Below are positions 1 to 12,910 of a stretch of DNA of 64,000 nucleotides, one piece after another (the stretch's first letter is position 1; each line of letters begins with the position of its first letter). Both the position numbers and the translations under genes were made by a program. The notes under the pieces were generated by a model, which made no database searches, had not been told where the DNA came from, and saw only the letters and a program-made list of their open reading frames with translations. The DNA lies in contig NC_087078.1 of assembly GCF_026151205.1 (NCBI RefSeq), forward strand, positions 11,232,175 through 11,296,174. The letters run 5' to 3'. The stretch comes from Bolinopsis microptera. Lineage: Eukaryota > Ctenophora > Tentaculata > Lobata > Bolinopsidae.

Positions 1-111
1 GGGGATGGTGTTTTCAGCGACCATAGTACAGGAAACTGGTACTACCGATTTTGCTGCTGCAGGAGGGCTTGATGACTTCGACATGTTCCAAACAACAGAT
101 CAGGAGAAATA
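1..111 (+). CDS. Possible 3'-terminal coding exon (partial)
   Basis: One plus-strand frame is open from the window edge to a TAA at 109-111. It gives about 36 codons ending in GGLDDFDMFQTTDQEK. The acidic DDFDMF pattern is reminiscent of the tails of some trafficking adaptors (for example TOM1-like proteins), but the match is too short to assign. A possible acceptor (ttttcag) lies at 11-17, so the exon could start inside this stretch in another frame. Without upstream sequence this stays a weak call. Confidence 0.25.
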
Positions 112-2060
112 ACTGGACGGTGAATTTGATTTGTAATTTTTTGTTATTTTCAAAAACTTTAAAATGTTAAATATCGATGAAAAAATGTTGAATAGCTTGC
201 ATACCAATTACCAACATTGCTACTCTATGAGTGTATCTTATTGTTTCACGGAAAGAAGTGTTCTCCGAAGTTCACATATTACGTCATCACTGCAACTGAC
301 ATGTGGGCCGGGCGGGAGGGGGTTTCTATAATACTACTTCGTTACTAAATTGTTATAATATAACTAGAAATTAAACAGAATTGAATACCGGCCATCGTCA
401 GATCTAAAAAGCTTCAGATAGACAACGCGTGCACAGTCTTAAACATACTCGCGCGTTCCCTTAAGTTGTAAGATTTTATGTTGTTTATTTTATTATCTCT
501 CAAATGAAGAACGCCGCCCAGAAGAATGAACTTCGATGACATCAAAAACGGAACAATTTTAAGCTATTCCTTGTTTAGAATCATATGACAGGGTTAAATT
601 GATGGTGATGGTTGGATTTAAATTGGAGAAGTTAGCTGCTTTTCATCAATCTAAACAAAAATTACCAAGGAAAATCTCGAATATTTCTCTTGTAAACTTT
701 GTAACTTGATCTACAGACAAGATCATTGAGGACAGGTGACACGAAGGAGTAAAAAGTGAGAGATTGATATTTAGTCTCAATAAAACAGGTCGTGTAACTG
801 GCCTACGTTCGATGTAAACTTATAATTTGCCTCGGTAAAATTAACAACATGTGTCTTAGTCGCAGAGTATTACTTGTGTCTTGTATAAACTAGATATTTG
901 AGCCCGCTGTGCCTCTTTAGGCTATAACAGAAGTGAAGTTTAATATTTGTTCCCAAAAATTGGGCCAGCTTTAATTTTGATTCATTATTTGGAAACATTT
1001 TCATAAACAAATAAATTTCTAAATTTCAATTCCCGTGCAACCTAGTAACCTGTAGTCAGTAAATGTAATTAGGATTATTCCAGTTAATTTAAGTGATGTC
1101 ACCTGCCTGGAACATTCCCCCAATACACATTAGACTCAGCGCTGAGAATGTTCGAGAATAAATTTGAGCTTCAATCTGTCAGACGACATGTGCAGAAGGG
1201 GAGCACATTAAACCAATATTATACTAACAATTATAGGCACATAAAGACTTGAGTATTATTTTTTTCGACGAACATGTAACCGCTGCACTGGTGTTTATTA
1301 ATATATAATATAACTTGTTGTGTGTATTAAAGTAGACCGTGTTTATATTATCTCGTAATATAGCTTAATGCGAGACATACCAATTTGTAACTTAACTCAA
1401 ACAAATGTAGACTTCTCTCTATGTGATGTTAGCTTTTCTATTTTTTTAAAGTAAGGTAAATTAAGTGACAAGCTTCACAACAGGTCATATTAAGTCCGCT
1501 ACTTTCACTGGTAAGGATAAAAAACCAATATTGTTTTTGGAGACAAGTTAGTAGGCACCTGATTTTAAACGTGACCAAATTCTGGGGATTTTAACTTTTT
1601 AACTTGATCAAACGTCTCCATTGTTCACTAGGTGAACAAAAGTTACTTGCTTTGTGGGAGAAATTTCGTCGGAGCTTAAATACGATTACTATTAATTTCT
1701 ATGTGAGTTTCCATTGTCAGCAATTACAATCACCCAATCCGTCAATCCATGCTAAATGATCAGCCAGAAGTGAAAGCCAAAGTAATTCTATTGAGCTATT
1801 GTAGTTGGTTTATCATACTAACGTTATTCCAATGAGCAGATAAAGGGGGTAGATTTCTTTATTCTTTTTAATTCTAAACAGCAGCATACACATGGTTAAA
1901 AGATTGATGTGTAGTTGATGTTAAATACAAAGCAGCTAGGGCGCCTATTTTGTTAAACCGTACAGAAATTGAACCTGAAATGGGAACAATATAGGGTGGA
2001 ATTATGTTGAAGTTAAACTGTCGGGAGATTTTTGCAGTACATTAAGGTGGAAATATCTAA
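112..2060. other. Intergenic, no gene recognised
   Basis: AT-rich sequence with frequent stops in all frames. I see no long ORF, RNA gene or clear repeat. Confidence 0.5.
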
Positions 2061-2388
2061 GGGGCCGTCCATAAATTACTTCGGTTAATTAGGTAACATT
2101 TTTGAACCCCCTCTGCCAGGCCATAGTCAGTAGTCACCTTAAAATTGAAATCCTTCCGCCCCCACCCCTTTTTTCCCCGATTCCGACGATTGTACTTATT
2201 GTACTTTTCGAGAGAGAGTCAGATTAGCGAGATGTTAAATCAGTCGCCAGAATACTAAGTCATATTTCACTTTCAGATTACAGATGTTAGATGTCGTGTT
2301 GAGCCAAACCACCACCCCCATCGTCGTCAAAAGTCGTAAAATCAGGAACCCCTCCCCTTGTTTGACAAAGTAAATAACGGATGGCCCC
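2061..2388. mobile_element. MITE with GGGGCC termini and TAA target-site duplication
   Basis: The left end GGGGCCGTCCATAAATTACT is matched by the inverted right end (GGGGCCATCCGTTATTTACT on the other strand). The trinucleotide TAA flanks both ends (2058-2060 and 2389-2391). A 3-bp TWA duplication with short TIRs is typical of PIF/Harbinger-type non-autonomous elements. At 328 bp it is too short for a transposase, and the superfamily is an inference. Confidence 0.65.
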
Positions 2389-2786
2389 TAATTGATATCT
2401 ATCCAATTTTGTGCCCAGTTTTAAAATTAAAAAATTAATAAATAAATTTGAATTATGGACCCCTCGGCTCCCCCATTCTATCACGTGTACGTGGAGTTAT
2501 TTATAAATTCTTTATTTCCACAGATGAAGGAAATTGTTTCTCAAGAACACACCGGCAGTCGGCACTACACCATGGCTCCCATCATCAACAAATCACAGCT
2601 GAATAAAGAGATGTCATGCTGTTACAACTTTTCAAATAATGAGATCAAATGAAAATGAGTAACATGATGACGTAGCATTCTTAAGAACATTTCATTGTCA
2701 AAACAAAAGCCAAAACGTTTTGAAAATGATGATTTATTATTGAACATTTTGCTCAGTAGGTGAAATGGGTGCGGTGCTGCGTACAT

Positions 2787-3172
2787 AACTGTAATGTATA
2801 CAAATCACCACTGTGTACAGAACTGTAATGTATACAGATCACCACTGTGTACAGAACTGTAATGTATACAGATCACCACTGTGTACAGAACTGTAATGTA
2901 TACAGATCACCACTGTGTACAGAACTGTAATGTATACAGATCACCACTGTGTACAGAACTGTAATGTATACAGATCACCACTGTGTACAGAACTGTAATG
3001 TATACAGATCACCACTGTGTACAGAACTGTAATGTATACAGATCACCACTGTGTACAGAACTGTAATGTATACAGATCACCACTGTGTACAGAACTGTAA
3101 TGTATACAGATCACCACTGTGTACAGAACTGTAATGTATACAGATCACCACTGTGTACAGAACTGTAATGTA
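2787..3172. repeat. 34-bp minisatellite, about 11 copies
   Basis: Near-identical tandem copies of a 34-bp unit beginning aactgtaatgtatacagatc and ending gtgtacag. The first copy has a single-base change (caaatc for cagatc). No coding frame is preserved. Confidence 0.95.
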
Positions 3173-4140
3173 ATAATGCCATAATTCGGAGATTGTATTT
3201 AAACAATATTATAATCCTAAAATAGTTAGCCAGTTCTAGTCCTAGATCATACCTAATCTGAATTTCAAGCGTGATCTAACCCTTAACTGCTTAAATAAAC
3301 TTCCTATCCAGTCAGTCATACGTACCACGTACTACGTAGTCATGCTTATTTCTTATGGTAGGTCCTAACTCACAATGATAGTAAAACTGTAAACTTTACA
3401 AGAACTATAAAAGTATGCTTCACTGAGTACATGGCACTGTGAAAGACAATAGTACCGTGCACCTATACTAAACATGTACAGCCGTACTACATTCATACAA
3501 ACAATGAGATAAAGCGCGTACATTGACTGTACTGCACTGGTCTGGTCTACAAAGGGGACCTTTAGATGTGAAATAAAGTATAAAGTAGGTGCCTTTAGGG
3601 AATGTAAAGTTAATTAGTAGATGTGCGGAGATGTGTTATCAAATGGTTATTTATAGCAACTCAATCTTACTCAATGCTGTACGAGCAAGGTTGTAGTAGG
3701 TGTGATTTTAGTTGTATTTCACGTAATGGCGCGGTCCACAGGTTAAAACACAATAAACTACATAGCAGTATTATACAAATATGCGGAAGAGGAATGTGTG
3801 ACGTGAGTGGAGAAGTGTGCAATTACTGAGTTATTCGGCAAATTACTTACTTCAACCTAAAATACGGTATATCGTGGTTTGAGATAAATCAGGGCGCAGT
3901 AAATTGGGGTTTTAATGTACATAATGTTTGCTGCAATGTTACTGTTAGCTGCAATCTTATGTTAGCTGTAATGTTAGCTGTAATGTTAACCTGTACTATT
4001 AGCTCTAATGCAAGCTGTGATGTTAGGTGTAATTAGGAACCGACCGGAATGGGCTTTTGGCTGCCCATGCCGGACCGGATTTTGCCGGATATCGATCTAT
4101 TATACGGTTAGCCGGATTTTGCCGGACCGGAACCGGTTAT
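3173..4140. other. Non-coding; degenerate ttagctgtaa and ccgga repeats
   Basis: No gene seen. At 3945-4030 there is a degenerate run of about 12-bp units resembling tgttagctgtaa. At 4045-4135 there is a CCGG-rich patch in which gccggattttgccgga-like words occur twice. Confidence 0.5.
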
Positions 4141-4173
4141 TAGGAAGAGCAAATATAAGGCTGCTACACTAGA

Positions 4174-4578
4174 ATGCTAAGGATGGCACTAAATGTGGAC
4201 TGGAAGCAGCGCAAAACCAACAAAGAAGTCTATGGCAACCTGCTGAGAGCAACCATGAAGATCCAAGAGTGCAGAATGCGACTAGCTGGCCATATCCACC
4301 GGCACCCAGAATTAGTCGCAAACCGCTTGCTACTTTGGGAACCAACTCATGGGTTGCGGAGTAGGGGAAGACCAGCCATGACTTATGTTGATAGCCTACG
4401 AGCTGACACGGGTCTCAACGACACTGGAGAAATGGACCGACTTATGGCGGATAGAGTTCTATGGAGACAGCGCAATGCGCATCAATACTCGGTTGCTGAA
4501 GCCGCCTTATTTCAAGTAAGTCAAGTCAAATTAAGGTTTTTTAAAAACATATGTCTCAGACCACAGCTAGATCTGTGA
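4174..4578 (+). pseudogene. LINE pol C-terminal fragment
   Basis: A 134-codon ORF whose first ~110 residues match the tail seen after the reverse transcriptase in many animal LINE polyproteins. The pattern is LRMALNVDW, TNKEVYGNL, RRMRLAGH-like (here CRMRLAGHIHRH), LLLWEPTHG, RGRP and TYVDSLRADTGL. No reverse transcriptase or endonuclease is present upstream, so this is a 5'-truncated remnant. The last 20 residues are unrelated flank. Confidence 0.7.
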
Positions 4579-4604
4579 ATTTTAGGCAGACCCACTCGTA
4601 GTCG

Positions 4605-4770
4605 ACAGCAAATGGTGGGTCTGCACTTTAGAGTTTAGAAGAGTGGGTCTGGCAACCAGAATGGTGGGTCTTCGCCCTAGAAGAATGGGTCTGGCAACCA
4701 GAATGGTGGGTTTGCATTCTAGAATAGTGGGTCTTCAAAAATCCCACCATTCTGGTCTTCAGAAATACAC
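4605..4770. repeat. Degenerate ~50-bp tandem repeat
   Basis: The words gtgggtctggcaaccagaat and ggtgggtcttc recur about three times with drift. The last copy is partly inverted (cccaccattctgg at 4743-4755). Confidence 0.6.
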
Positions 4771-6059
4771 GAGAAAAAATGTGGAAATTAAAATAATCTT
4801 TACCAGGGTTATAAAAATTCTCATAAGACTTGAGGTTTGCAGTTAAATTAGTACACTTTCAATTACGTCACGTAAGACGATTTATCTTTAATGATGAAAG
4901 ATCACCATGAAAGAAGCCCAAAATGCTGGCAGACAGCCAGCATGTGTGGGAACTAAAACTTAAAGTGCTAGCCAATTATAGACAGCAGGAACTTCAGTAA
5001 GCAATACTCCCGAATCATTCAAATAACAAATTCCTACCTGGATCATCATGCCAACCGCAGCTCAGTTCACATCAAGAAACAAACCTAAAAATATCAAAAA
5101 AACGACCGCAAAAATCCAAATTCTGCGTTACACTTACAGTAGGACGAAAAATTGATGACGAAAAAAACCATTAATATAGCATATTTCAATTCAATTATAA
5201 AATGTACTATCTACTGAACGTATAATATGGTACTCCTGGCAAACGGGCACAATAAAGACAAACCCTGCACACAGGATAAGGAACATGTTGCAAAGGACGA
5301 CTGCTATCCCATGAGGCACAAATTAGATTAGTGTGAAGGTGACAAATGTCTATCACCCAATGAGGAGAGGCCGTGAACATTTCACTAGCCAATAGGAGCG
5401 CAGTATTCTGCAAACCTGCCCTCATTAGATTACCATAGGAACGCCAAGTGTATTAGGTTACACTTGGAACGCAAAGGTTACCTCTTACTCATGCTTAATT
5501 CTATGATACATGGAATATCAAACTATTTTTTATATAATTAGAAGGTGTTAACTCTGTCAAGGGATCATTTGCACCCGCACTTAAGTTTGCCTCTAATAAT
5601 CATCCCTCAATGAAAATTCGTTTATCATGTCTGTTGAGAAAACCCCAAATTATGTGAGGTACGGGACATAATCAGCGGTCGGTCCGAATCAGCTGATAGT
5701 TATATTGTTTAGATAACCAGCATCTTTAGTCTCTACCCTCCAGCCTGGAAACTGCCGATATATGTTTATCTAAAAGAGGAAAAGTGGTCAGCCGGCTTAT
5801 AGGGATCGAGATCCCTATAAGACGGCTGACCAGGTACCTCTCCTCATTTAGACCCTCAATCAAGTTTCCTGTCATTCGGATGAGTCGACCGAGGAGATCA
5901 CATAGCTGTAATGATTTAAACTAATTACAGCACTACAAATCTATATATAATACATAACATGAAGACTTTGTTGTAACTTTGTATGAAAAGCATTAATAGA
6001 TCCAATGTAAGGACTTACTTATCAACTTATTGGATGTAATGTATTATAACAGTATAATA
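4771..6059. other. Non-coding with one 48-bp palindrome
   Basis: No gene recognised. At 5785-5832 an almost perfect palindrome (tggtcagccggcttataggg and its inverse) could form a long hairpin. It may be the relic of an inverted-repeat element, but no target-site duplication is clear. Confidence 0.5.
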
Positions 6060-6732
6060 CAGGGTGGCCCATAAGTGACTACCCACACGCAACCTCTTAA
6101 TAACTCACGTAATTCGTCTCTAAATTGCACCAAAATTTCAGAGATTATAGATATGGGTCAAACTTAGATTTCCTGAAAGTTTCGTAAGCCACGCCCAATT
6201 ACAGTGGGCGTGGCGTGACACTCCCTCTTTTTCACTATTGTCTTCATAAAATGAGAACGCTTTAAGCTAAGAACTCAAAATTTTTTGCACACATTTGGCT
6301 TGATAATTGAAAACTTTTCCAAAAGTTTCAAGTTCATTGGTTAAAATATGGCTGAGTTATGACCATTTTAAAATCCATCGGATATGTGATCCGAGCACTC
6401 AGTCACGTATCCGATGAGTTTTGAAATGGTCATAACTTAGCCATATTTTAACCAATGAACTTGAAACTTTGGGAAAAGTTTTCAATTATCAAGCCAAATG
6501 TGTGCAAAAAATTTTGAGTTCTTAGCTTAAAGCGTTCTCATTTTATGAAGACAATAGTGAAAAAGAGGGAGTGTCACGCCACGCCCACTGTAATTGAGCG
6601 TGGCTTACGAAACTTTCAGGAAATTTAAGTTTGACCCATATCTATAATCTCTGAAATTTTGGTGCAATTTGGAGATGAATTACGTGAGTTATTAAGAGGT
6701 TGCGTGTGGGTAGTCACTTATGGGCCACCCTG
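6060..6732. mobile_element. Foldback mariner-type MITE, TA target site
   Basis: The element is a giant palindrome. It begins CAGGGTGGCCCATAAGTGAC and ends with the inverse complement, and the two ~330-bp arms match almost throughout, with the centre near 6395. It is flanked by TA on both sides (6058-6059 and 6733-6734). CAGGGTG termini with TA duplication are typical of mariner-like elements. No transposase is encoded. ORFs reading out of the right end are fortuitous. Confidence 0.85.
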
Positions 6733-6979
6733 TATATTGTATTTAAACGTATAATATATTGTACATGTAAAATAATATATTATGTAAGTATATTACTAGT
6801 ATTACTATGTAACTGGTTATTTCTAATTCTAGGTTATTCTTGTGAGTTCTTCTGGCAAAAGAAAGTTCTAGAACTAGAGGAAATAACCAATATTCAATAT
6901 TTCTTTCAATGCGGCTCATTAAATCGCCCAATGGTTGGTTTCCAAGAAATACACCTCACTGTATTTTTCTTCCTTTCAG

Positions 6980-7024
6980 ATGACCAGAAGGAAGCGGACC
7001 AGACAGGAACTTTCCCTGCACAAG
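6980..7024 (+). CDS. Possible orphan 45-nt exon
   Basis: A pyrimidine-rich acceptor (tttttcttcctttcag) precedes 45 nt ending CACAAG, followed by gtattt as a possible donor. One frame reads DQKEADQTGTFPAQ. I cannot link it to neighbouring exons, so it may be coincidental. Confidence 0.2.
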
Positions 7025-7872
7025 GTATTTATGTTACACTTAGCTGGTGTAGCTAGTGAGAGAACAGTGAAACTCTGAGGTACCGTTTGGGGGAGGTTAG
7101 AGGCGTGGTGTATCAGGGTTTGTGGTAAATCGGGTTTTTATGACTAGTATTACCTATAATGTACCCCAAATCACGCAGGTGACTAGTCACTGTACCCTGA
7201 CTTTCGTCTCCCAGTATTGTTAAAACTAGCTTGTGGTCCAGCTTCATTTCCTCCTCAAATGAAGCTAACCCCATTTACCAATAACTAATGAATTTACTAA
7301 TAACTAATGAATTTGCCATTTTTACTGTCATACAAGCTCTAAACGAACAGACTTGTAACTATTTTCTTAATTTATTAGTTTCAACAACTGATCAGAATAT
7401 CAGATGTTCAATTACGGCGACTTATGCAGAATCTGAAATTAACACTGGAAATTGAAGCATTGCACATGTTTCTATGAGTACGAACCGAGGTGAAGAAATC
7501 GTAGCCGTTCTGCGAGGTCTTCGTTTTTAGTAGCGATCACTCTCATGCACACATCTGTATGTCCGTTAATGTACTATGTTACCAAACTGAGAGATGAGGT
7601 AGCCCCGAGCTCTAGTGGTCGTTGGAAGTAGGGTGAAGCAAATGTGTTATCTGAAACTATGATCGGCATCTCTTTTCCTTGGATATATGTCGCGTCGATA
7701 TACAGTATACACAAATACACCTCACTTATAGTAGTAGCTAGGTTATGTGCCCAATAAGTAAGCCGGAAATGTCTGTGGCTGTATAATGTTGAGCTCAGTT
7801 TTCATTGTCAGTTACAATTTGTAATACCGTGCAAATCCACATTCCACACCAGTCAATAGTACCAATAATATA
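7025..7872. other. Non-coding, nothing recognised
   Basis: No ORF, RNA gene or repeat that I can support. Confidence 0.5.
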
Positions 7873-8258
7873 AGAGCAGGTATACATTCTATAGTGTGAA
7901 AATACCGGGTATACATTAGTGATAGAGCAGGTATACATTCTATAGTGTGAAAATACCGGGTATACATTAGTAATAGAGCAGGTATACATTCTATAGTGTG
8001 AAAATACCGGATATACATTAGTAATAGAGCAGGTATACATTCTATAGTGTGAAAATACCGGGTATACATTAGTAATAGAGCAGGTATACATTCTATAGTG
8101 TGAAAATACCGGGTATACATTAGTAATAGAGCAGGTATACATTCTATAGTGTGAAAATACCGGGTATACATTAGTAATAGAGCAGGTATACATTCTATAG
8201 TGTGAAAATACCGGGTATACATTAGTAATAGAGCAGGTATACATTCTATAGTGTGAAC
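7873..8258. repeat. 51-bp minisatellite, about 7.5 copies
   Basis: Tandem units of 51 bp starting agagcaggtatacattctat, nearly identical. Because 51 is a multiple of three, two minus-strand frames stay open through the array and give 17-residue repeats. I treat these as a by-product of the period, not as genes. Confidence 0.95.
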
Positions 8259-10461
8259 ATTTGAAAATACCGGGTACAATATAGAGTAGTGCGTGTTGTG
8301 AGGTTGAGCAGGTGTTACTATTGAATTGCTTGCGGAGGTCAATTTCACCAACTGAGAAGCAGGACTTTTAATAAAATTCTAAAAATCCCAAATATTCTGC
8401 TTCTCACTGAGTTTACTCCTGAAAATAAACTCTCTAATTCATTTTCTTTCAGTGAAAAACATTTGGCAGGTAATCGAAATGTAACGTCCACTCTTGATGA
8501 TAACTTATAGCATTATGGTCTTATAACGAGTTAGTTTTAAGGAACAAATAGACAAATCAAACCAGATCATGCAAGTTTCCTACCACTTAAGCACTAACAC
8601 AGTATTCACTACTCAGTACACACCAGTAGTCAGTACTCAGTAGTGATATAATAAGTAGTAATTAGTTACAGATTATTTTCCTCTAGTATTAGATTTATAG
8701 CCTGTTTTACAAACTGTTTTGATGCACATCTCCGACTAAGATCTGCAGGGAAGCTGCGCAGATGGAACTCAGCTAGGAATGTTATCATCTTATGTTGTTA
8801 TGACAACAGTTGTTATCACAGATTGGAATGATTGGCTTGTACAATCTTACAATCTCAATTCTCAATTAAAGCTGCACGGTTACCTGTGATAGTTACTGTA
8901 ACCAGATGGTATTATCATTAGAGCATGTTCATGATGCGTCGACACAAACAAAGGATTCGCAGTGATAATGCCGCTTCAATTTATTAATGTGATGAATATT
9001 TATTAGAGTAATATTTTACCCGCAACATCACTGTATGAAAAAGCTGTACAGACCACAGATAAAGGAGAAATAATGGATAATGGTACATTGTGTTGGTTAG
9101 ATTTTAACATATTTTGTTAAATATCAGTAAATATGGTAATTCTGGAGTACTTTCAAAGGGCGTTTTATAAATGTGTAAATATGTTTCTTTTTTTTTTAAT
9201 GTCTCATTTTATATATTCTCCAGAACTATCTCTAAACATTTAAAATCAAAATAAGGTAATTCTAGGGCCACTTATTAAGTTATTACCAGCTAATTAGGGC
9301 CACTAATTAGGGCCACTGATTACCAGCTACAGTAAAGTGTATCAACACTTCCCTCTCCTGGGGATATAGTGGACAGGTCTGACAAGTAACGAGATTATCA
9401 TTAATTAGGTGATAATCAGTACTAATTGTGTGATAATCAGTACTAATTATGTGAATAATGTACACTTCCTCATACCGTGGTATGGTTGTAGTCTCTAGTT
9501 GAGTAGTTGCAGTCTACTTCATTATATGCACCAAAAGACTCATCACATTTATCACTTTTCGTTATAATGCGTGGTGTATTAATATTGTGGTGTATAAATA
9601 TTTAATACCTAGCTTGGTATAATTTACAAAGAACTTCAACTTCCAGCATAGATTCCCCAGCACCAAACACCAAACATTGAAGTAAATTAACATCATAGGT
9701 ACTAGGAAATGTAATGAATTTCCAGGAATACCAGCTGATATATCATCTGATATTCATGGAAATTCATTACATTCTCTGTTAAGGAGCATCAAATCGAGAA
9801 TGTAAGGGTCAGGTAAAGATTCAGAGCTTCTCAAATCGCAAACAGTGCAGCATTTTATTTTGAAATGGTTGTTGATAAATCAAACGTTACCTAAAGATAT
9901 TTAATTTCAATTGTATGATAATGTTTGTCCAACAAATTATTTAATTTGTTGGACAAATAAAACAATTTGATGTTTTAGATAAACAATTATTATCCAATTT
10001 ACAGACCCTAACCCCTTGTATTCTATCAGGAATAACACTCGTACGTGTTTTGCAACAATAAAATAGCTGAGCTCGTAAATAAATGTTATTATATTGTATA
10101 ATAGTGTACTCTGGGCCTAGACGGTGATAACCTTATTCATATCTCATATAATAAAGCGGTTATTCTACAATCAAATTAGTGGATCATACCCACACTTGAT
10201 AACACATTTAGAGGGCTTCAGTAACATTATAACTTTATAAATACAATTATCTTGTTATGCAGCAGGTTAACAATATTGAATATTCACATCTGTGACCATG
10301 TGATCAGGTGACCATGTGCCGAGGTGATCACTGATCAGGGGTTATTCAGATATCAAGGATATGTGAGATATAAGCGTGAGTGCAAACATTGATATATTAT
10401 TATTAATCGTCAGCTGACGCTGACTGACCAGCGCAATATATTTGCAATATTTCTTGTCAGC
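8259..10461. other. Non-coding; two perfect hairpins
   Basis: No gene recognised. Direct repeats of gtgataatcagtactaatt occur near 9407-9450. Two inverted repeats stand out. Arms at 9708-9730 and 9751-9773 (aatgtaatgaatttcca) are separated by 20 bp. A 34-bp near-perfect palindrome lies at 9924-9957 (tttgtccaacaaat, 6-bp centre). Confidence 0.5.
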
Positions 10462-10559
10462 TTAACGGGTGATACTCGTAAAATTAGAAATATTATTTCA
10501 AATCCAAGTCCAACTCGGTGCGCATATATTTGTAAAGGTACGGTTATAAACCTACATTT
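10462..10559. repeat. Short dispersed element, copy 1 (TTAACGGG family)
   Basis: Starts TTAACGGGTGATACTCGTAA, contains AGTCCAACTCGG followed by GCGC, and ends near AAACCTACA. The same ordered boxes recur at 29185-29279, so this is a short repeat family rather than chance. Confidence 0.6.
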
Positions 10560-10627
10560 ACAATCGTTAGCTAGCGTTGGCTTACTAGCTGGGCGGAGCT
10601 CAACTTACTGGCCATCGCAGAAAACAG

Positions 10628-10768
10628 TCCGATAACTAGCGCTGGATAGCGACAACTAGCGCTGGATGGCGACAAGTAGCGCTGGATAGCGACAACTAGC
10701 GCTGGTAGGCGACAAGTAGCGCTGGATAGCGCTAGTTGTCGCCATCCAGCGCTAGTTGTCGCGTTTTG
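10628..10768. repeat. 20-bp tandem repeat with terminal inversion
   Basis: About five units of the type actagcgctggatagcgaca, followed by the same motif in opposite orientation (gctagttgtcgccatccagc). The block can fold back on itself. Confidence 0.85.
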
Positions 10769-12766
10769 ACTATCGCAAAAGAACCCATGTGTCTAACTAA
10801 TATGTGTCGTGTCTTGATACCTTAGTTTAAATCAAACGTCAAGTTTCGGGAGTTAAACAAACCAAATCTACATTATTTAAGAGTAATATCAGTTATCACC
10901 ACAGTGTTCCTTGTTAAGTTGTTAAAGCATCAGAGTTTTGATACTTCGATACTTTGATAGATACGAAGTGGAGATAGAGAAATAAGAGAAATTAGAGATG
11001 TTTTAACAAGATAACGATATTCCTCATTCGAACCTTAAAATACCAATAGCTGGAACTATTGGCTATCGTGAAGTATTTGTTTCCTCTTCTGATGTTGTAA
11101 AATTCTGAGAAGTTTCCGTGTATAACTATTATAAGTAATCCCAGTAATCTTCTTGGAGCACCATTACCAACTAAACGTATGCAAGTTTGTCTAGATTAGA
11201 GCAGAGAGAAGGTCTAGTTCCACACCATAGCGTAATTTAGGTTAGTGAGGTATTTAAATATGTTTATATTATATTATATATTCCATAAATTATATGCTAT
11301 GCAGTACACGTGCGGCTAATACCATGAAAATGTGATCTTTAATTTCCATCCTTTGCTTATTAAAGTAGTACTGCTAGTTTAATATCTGTGCACTAAAGAA
11401 ACCACGCTCCAAAAAACCTGGCAGCTTTACCGTTTGGATAACTAATGTAATCAACAATTGACGTAATGATGCAAATTACAGTAATCAGTATGTCAATCCC
11501 ATGTCAATTATCTTACCTAAATATGTGAGCAGTAGTTGTTATAACGAGATAACAGTAAGTGGTTACAAGTTGGTGATTTAACTTGAGATATTGGATAAAT
11601 GCGGAACTTTTGGCGGCAATATAAGAAGATAAAAGAAGTTCATCATTCTATTGTTCTATTTTACTTCTACGAATTACAAAGTCAGTACCAAGTGAGCGTG
11701 GTGCCAATTTGGTGCGTAGACATTCAGAAAGTTTCTATTCTATTATTAGAACACAAATGACCTAAATATATCCTATATTCTATAATTAACAAACAAATGG
11801 CCTTGATATTTCCTATATCGTATATAATTATCAAACAAATAGCCCTTGTACATTATATTGCACAATAAGCCGGATATCAGTACTTTTGGGAATACTTTCA
11901 AATTTAAATACTTTACACTTTTGGCAGTAGAAAGATAATCAGTGTCCACATTGTACTAGTAATACAGAGCTCGGTCCCTGTTTGAACTGTTTCCCTGCCA
12001 CAATCCAACGTTACATTGGTGCATTTTTACATCAGGTAAAGTTGATAAAATGAGAGGTTTCAGTGTAAATTCCAAAATCATAATATTACAGTTAGTTGAA
12101 GGATTTCCAGAGGATCTGCGCTAAATTTAGTGGACACAGCTTCAACTAACATGGGTATTATTACTGAGGGGGAGGTAGTCTGGACTGGGGGGGGGGGGGG
12201 GGGGGGGAGGTAGTCTGGACATTAAACAGGTGACGATAATAACAACTTGAACCGTTAAGCTTAATGATACAGCACCAGAGTCCCAGTAAATCAGTAAGCG
12301 GTTTCAAGATGATATTATCACATGTTTAACTTACAAATTACAATATACATATCAGATTAAGTTACATGTCAGTACCACTTCCGGGGTTGATATTTAATAC
12401 TCTTATACACGTGACTGGAAAGATGCCAATAAAGTGCAAATAGAACTTCTCTTTTTACAGTGATACTAGGGTTATTGCTACATTTGATGGATAAAGAAAC
12501 AGTTTGATCAAAAAAAAAGGAAATTTGTTACTTTTTGAGTTGTTCCGATACAGTTCTAGATAATATATTTCTGTAAAAAGTACAACTACATTATACATTT
12601 GAATACACATAGTGATCCTAGTAAAAGTATTATAGAGTAAAGGATTTACAATGTATGTACATTGTACAACTACATACCATGGCGGCCACAGGCCAATGGC
12701 CATGTTGCATACCAAACCAACGGGCAACGGTGTAATATGAAATCTAGGTTCATTGTACATGATGGG
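10769..12766. other. Non-coding; poly-G tract at about 12188-12208
   Basis: AT-rich with no supported gene. A run of more than 20 G residues interrupts a short duplication of ggaggtagtctggac. Confidence 0.5.
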
Positions 12767-12910
12767 TTAGAGTCTTACGCCGTAGAGACTTACGCCGTAG
12801 AGTCTTACGCCGTAGAGTCTTACGCCGTAGAGTCTTACGCCGTAGAGTCTTACGCCGTAGAGTCTTACGCCGTAGAGTCTTATTCCGTAGAGTCTTACGC
12901 CGTAGAGTCC
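12767..12910. repeat. 15-bp minisatellite, about 10 copies
   Basis: Tandem copies of gtagagtcttacgcc with few changes. The unit is five codons long, so a plus-strand frame reads YAVES repeatedly inside a 100-codon ORF (12662-12964). No start context, splice site or flanking domain supports a gene. Confidence 0.95.

Noticed and set aside
6700-7056. 118-codon plus-strand ORF
   Set aside because: It begins in the right arm of the foldback element and runs through non-coding flank. Only the 45-nt exon candidate within it has splice-like borders.
7812-8351. Two overlapping minus-strand repeat-protein ORFs (149 and 179 codons)
   Set aside because: The 51-bp period keeps several frames open. Both ORFs are the same DNA read in two frames, with no flanking domain.
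8453-8469. 17-nt microexon between tttctttcag and gtaatc
   Set aside because: Too short and unsupported by phase or neighbours.
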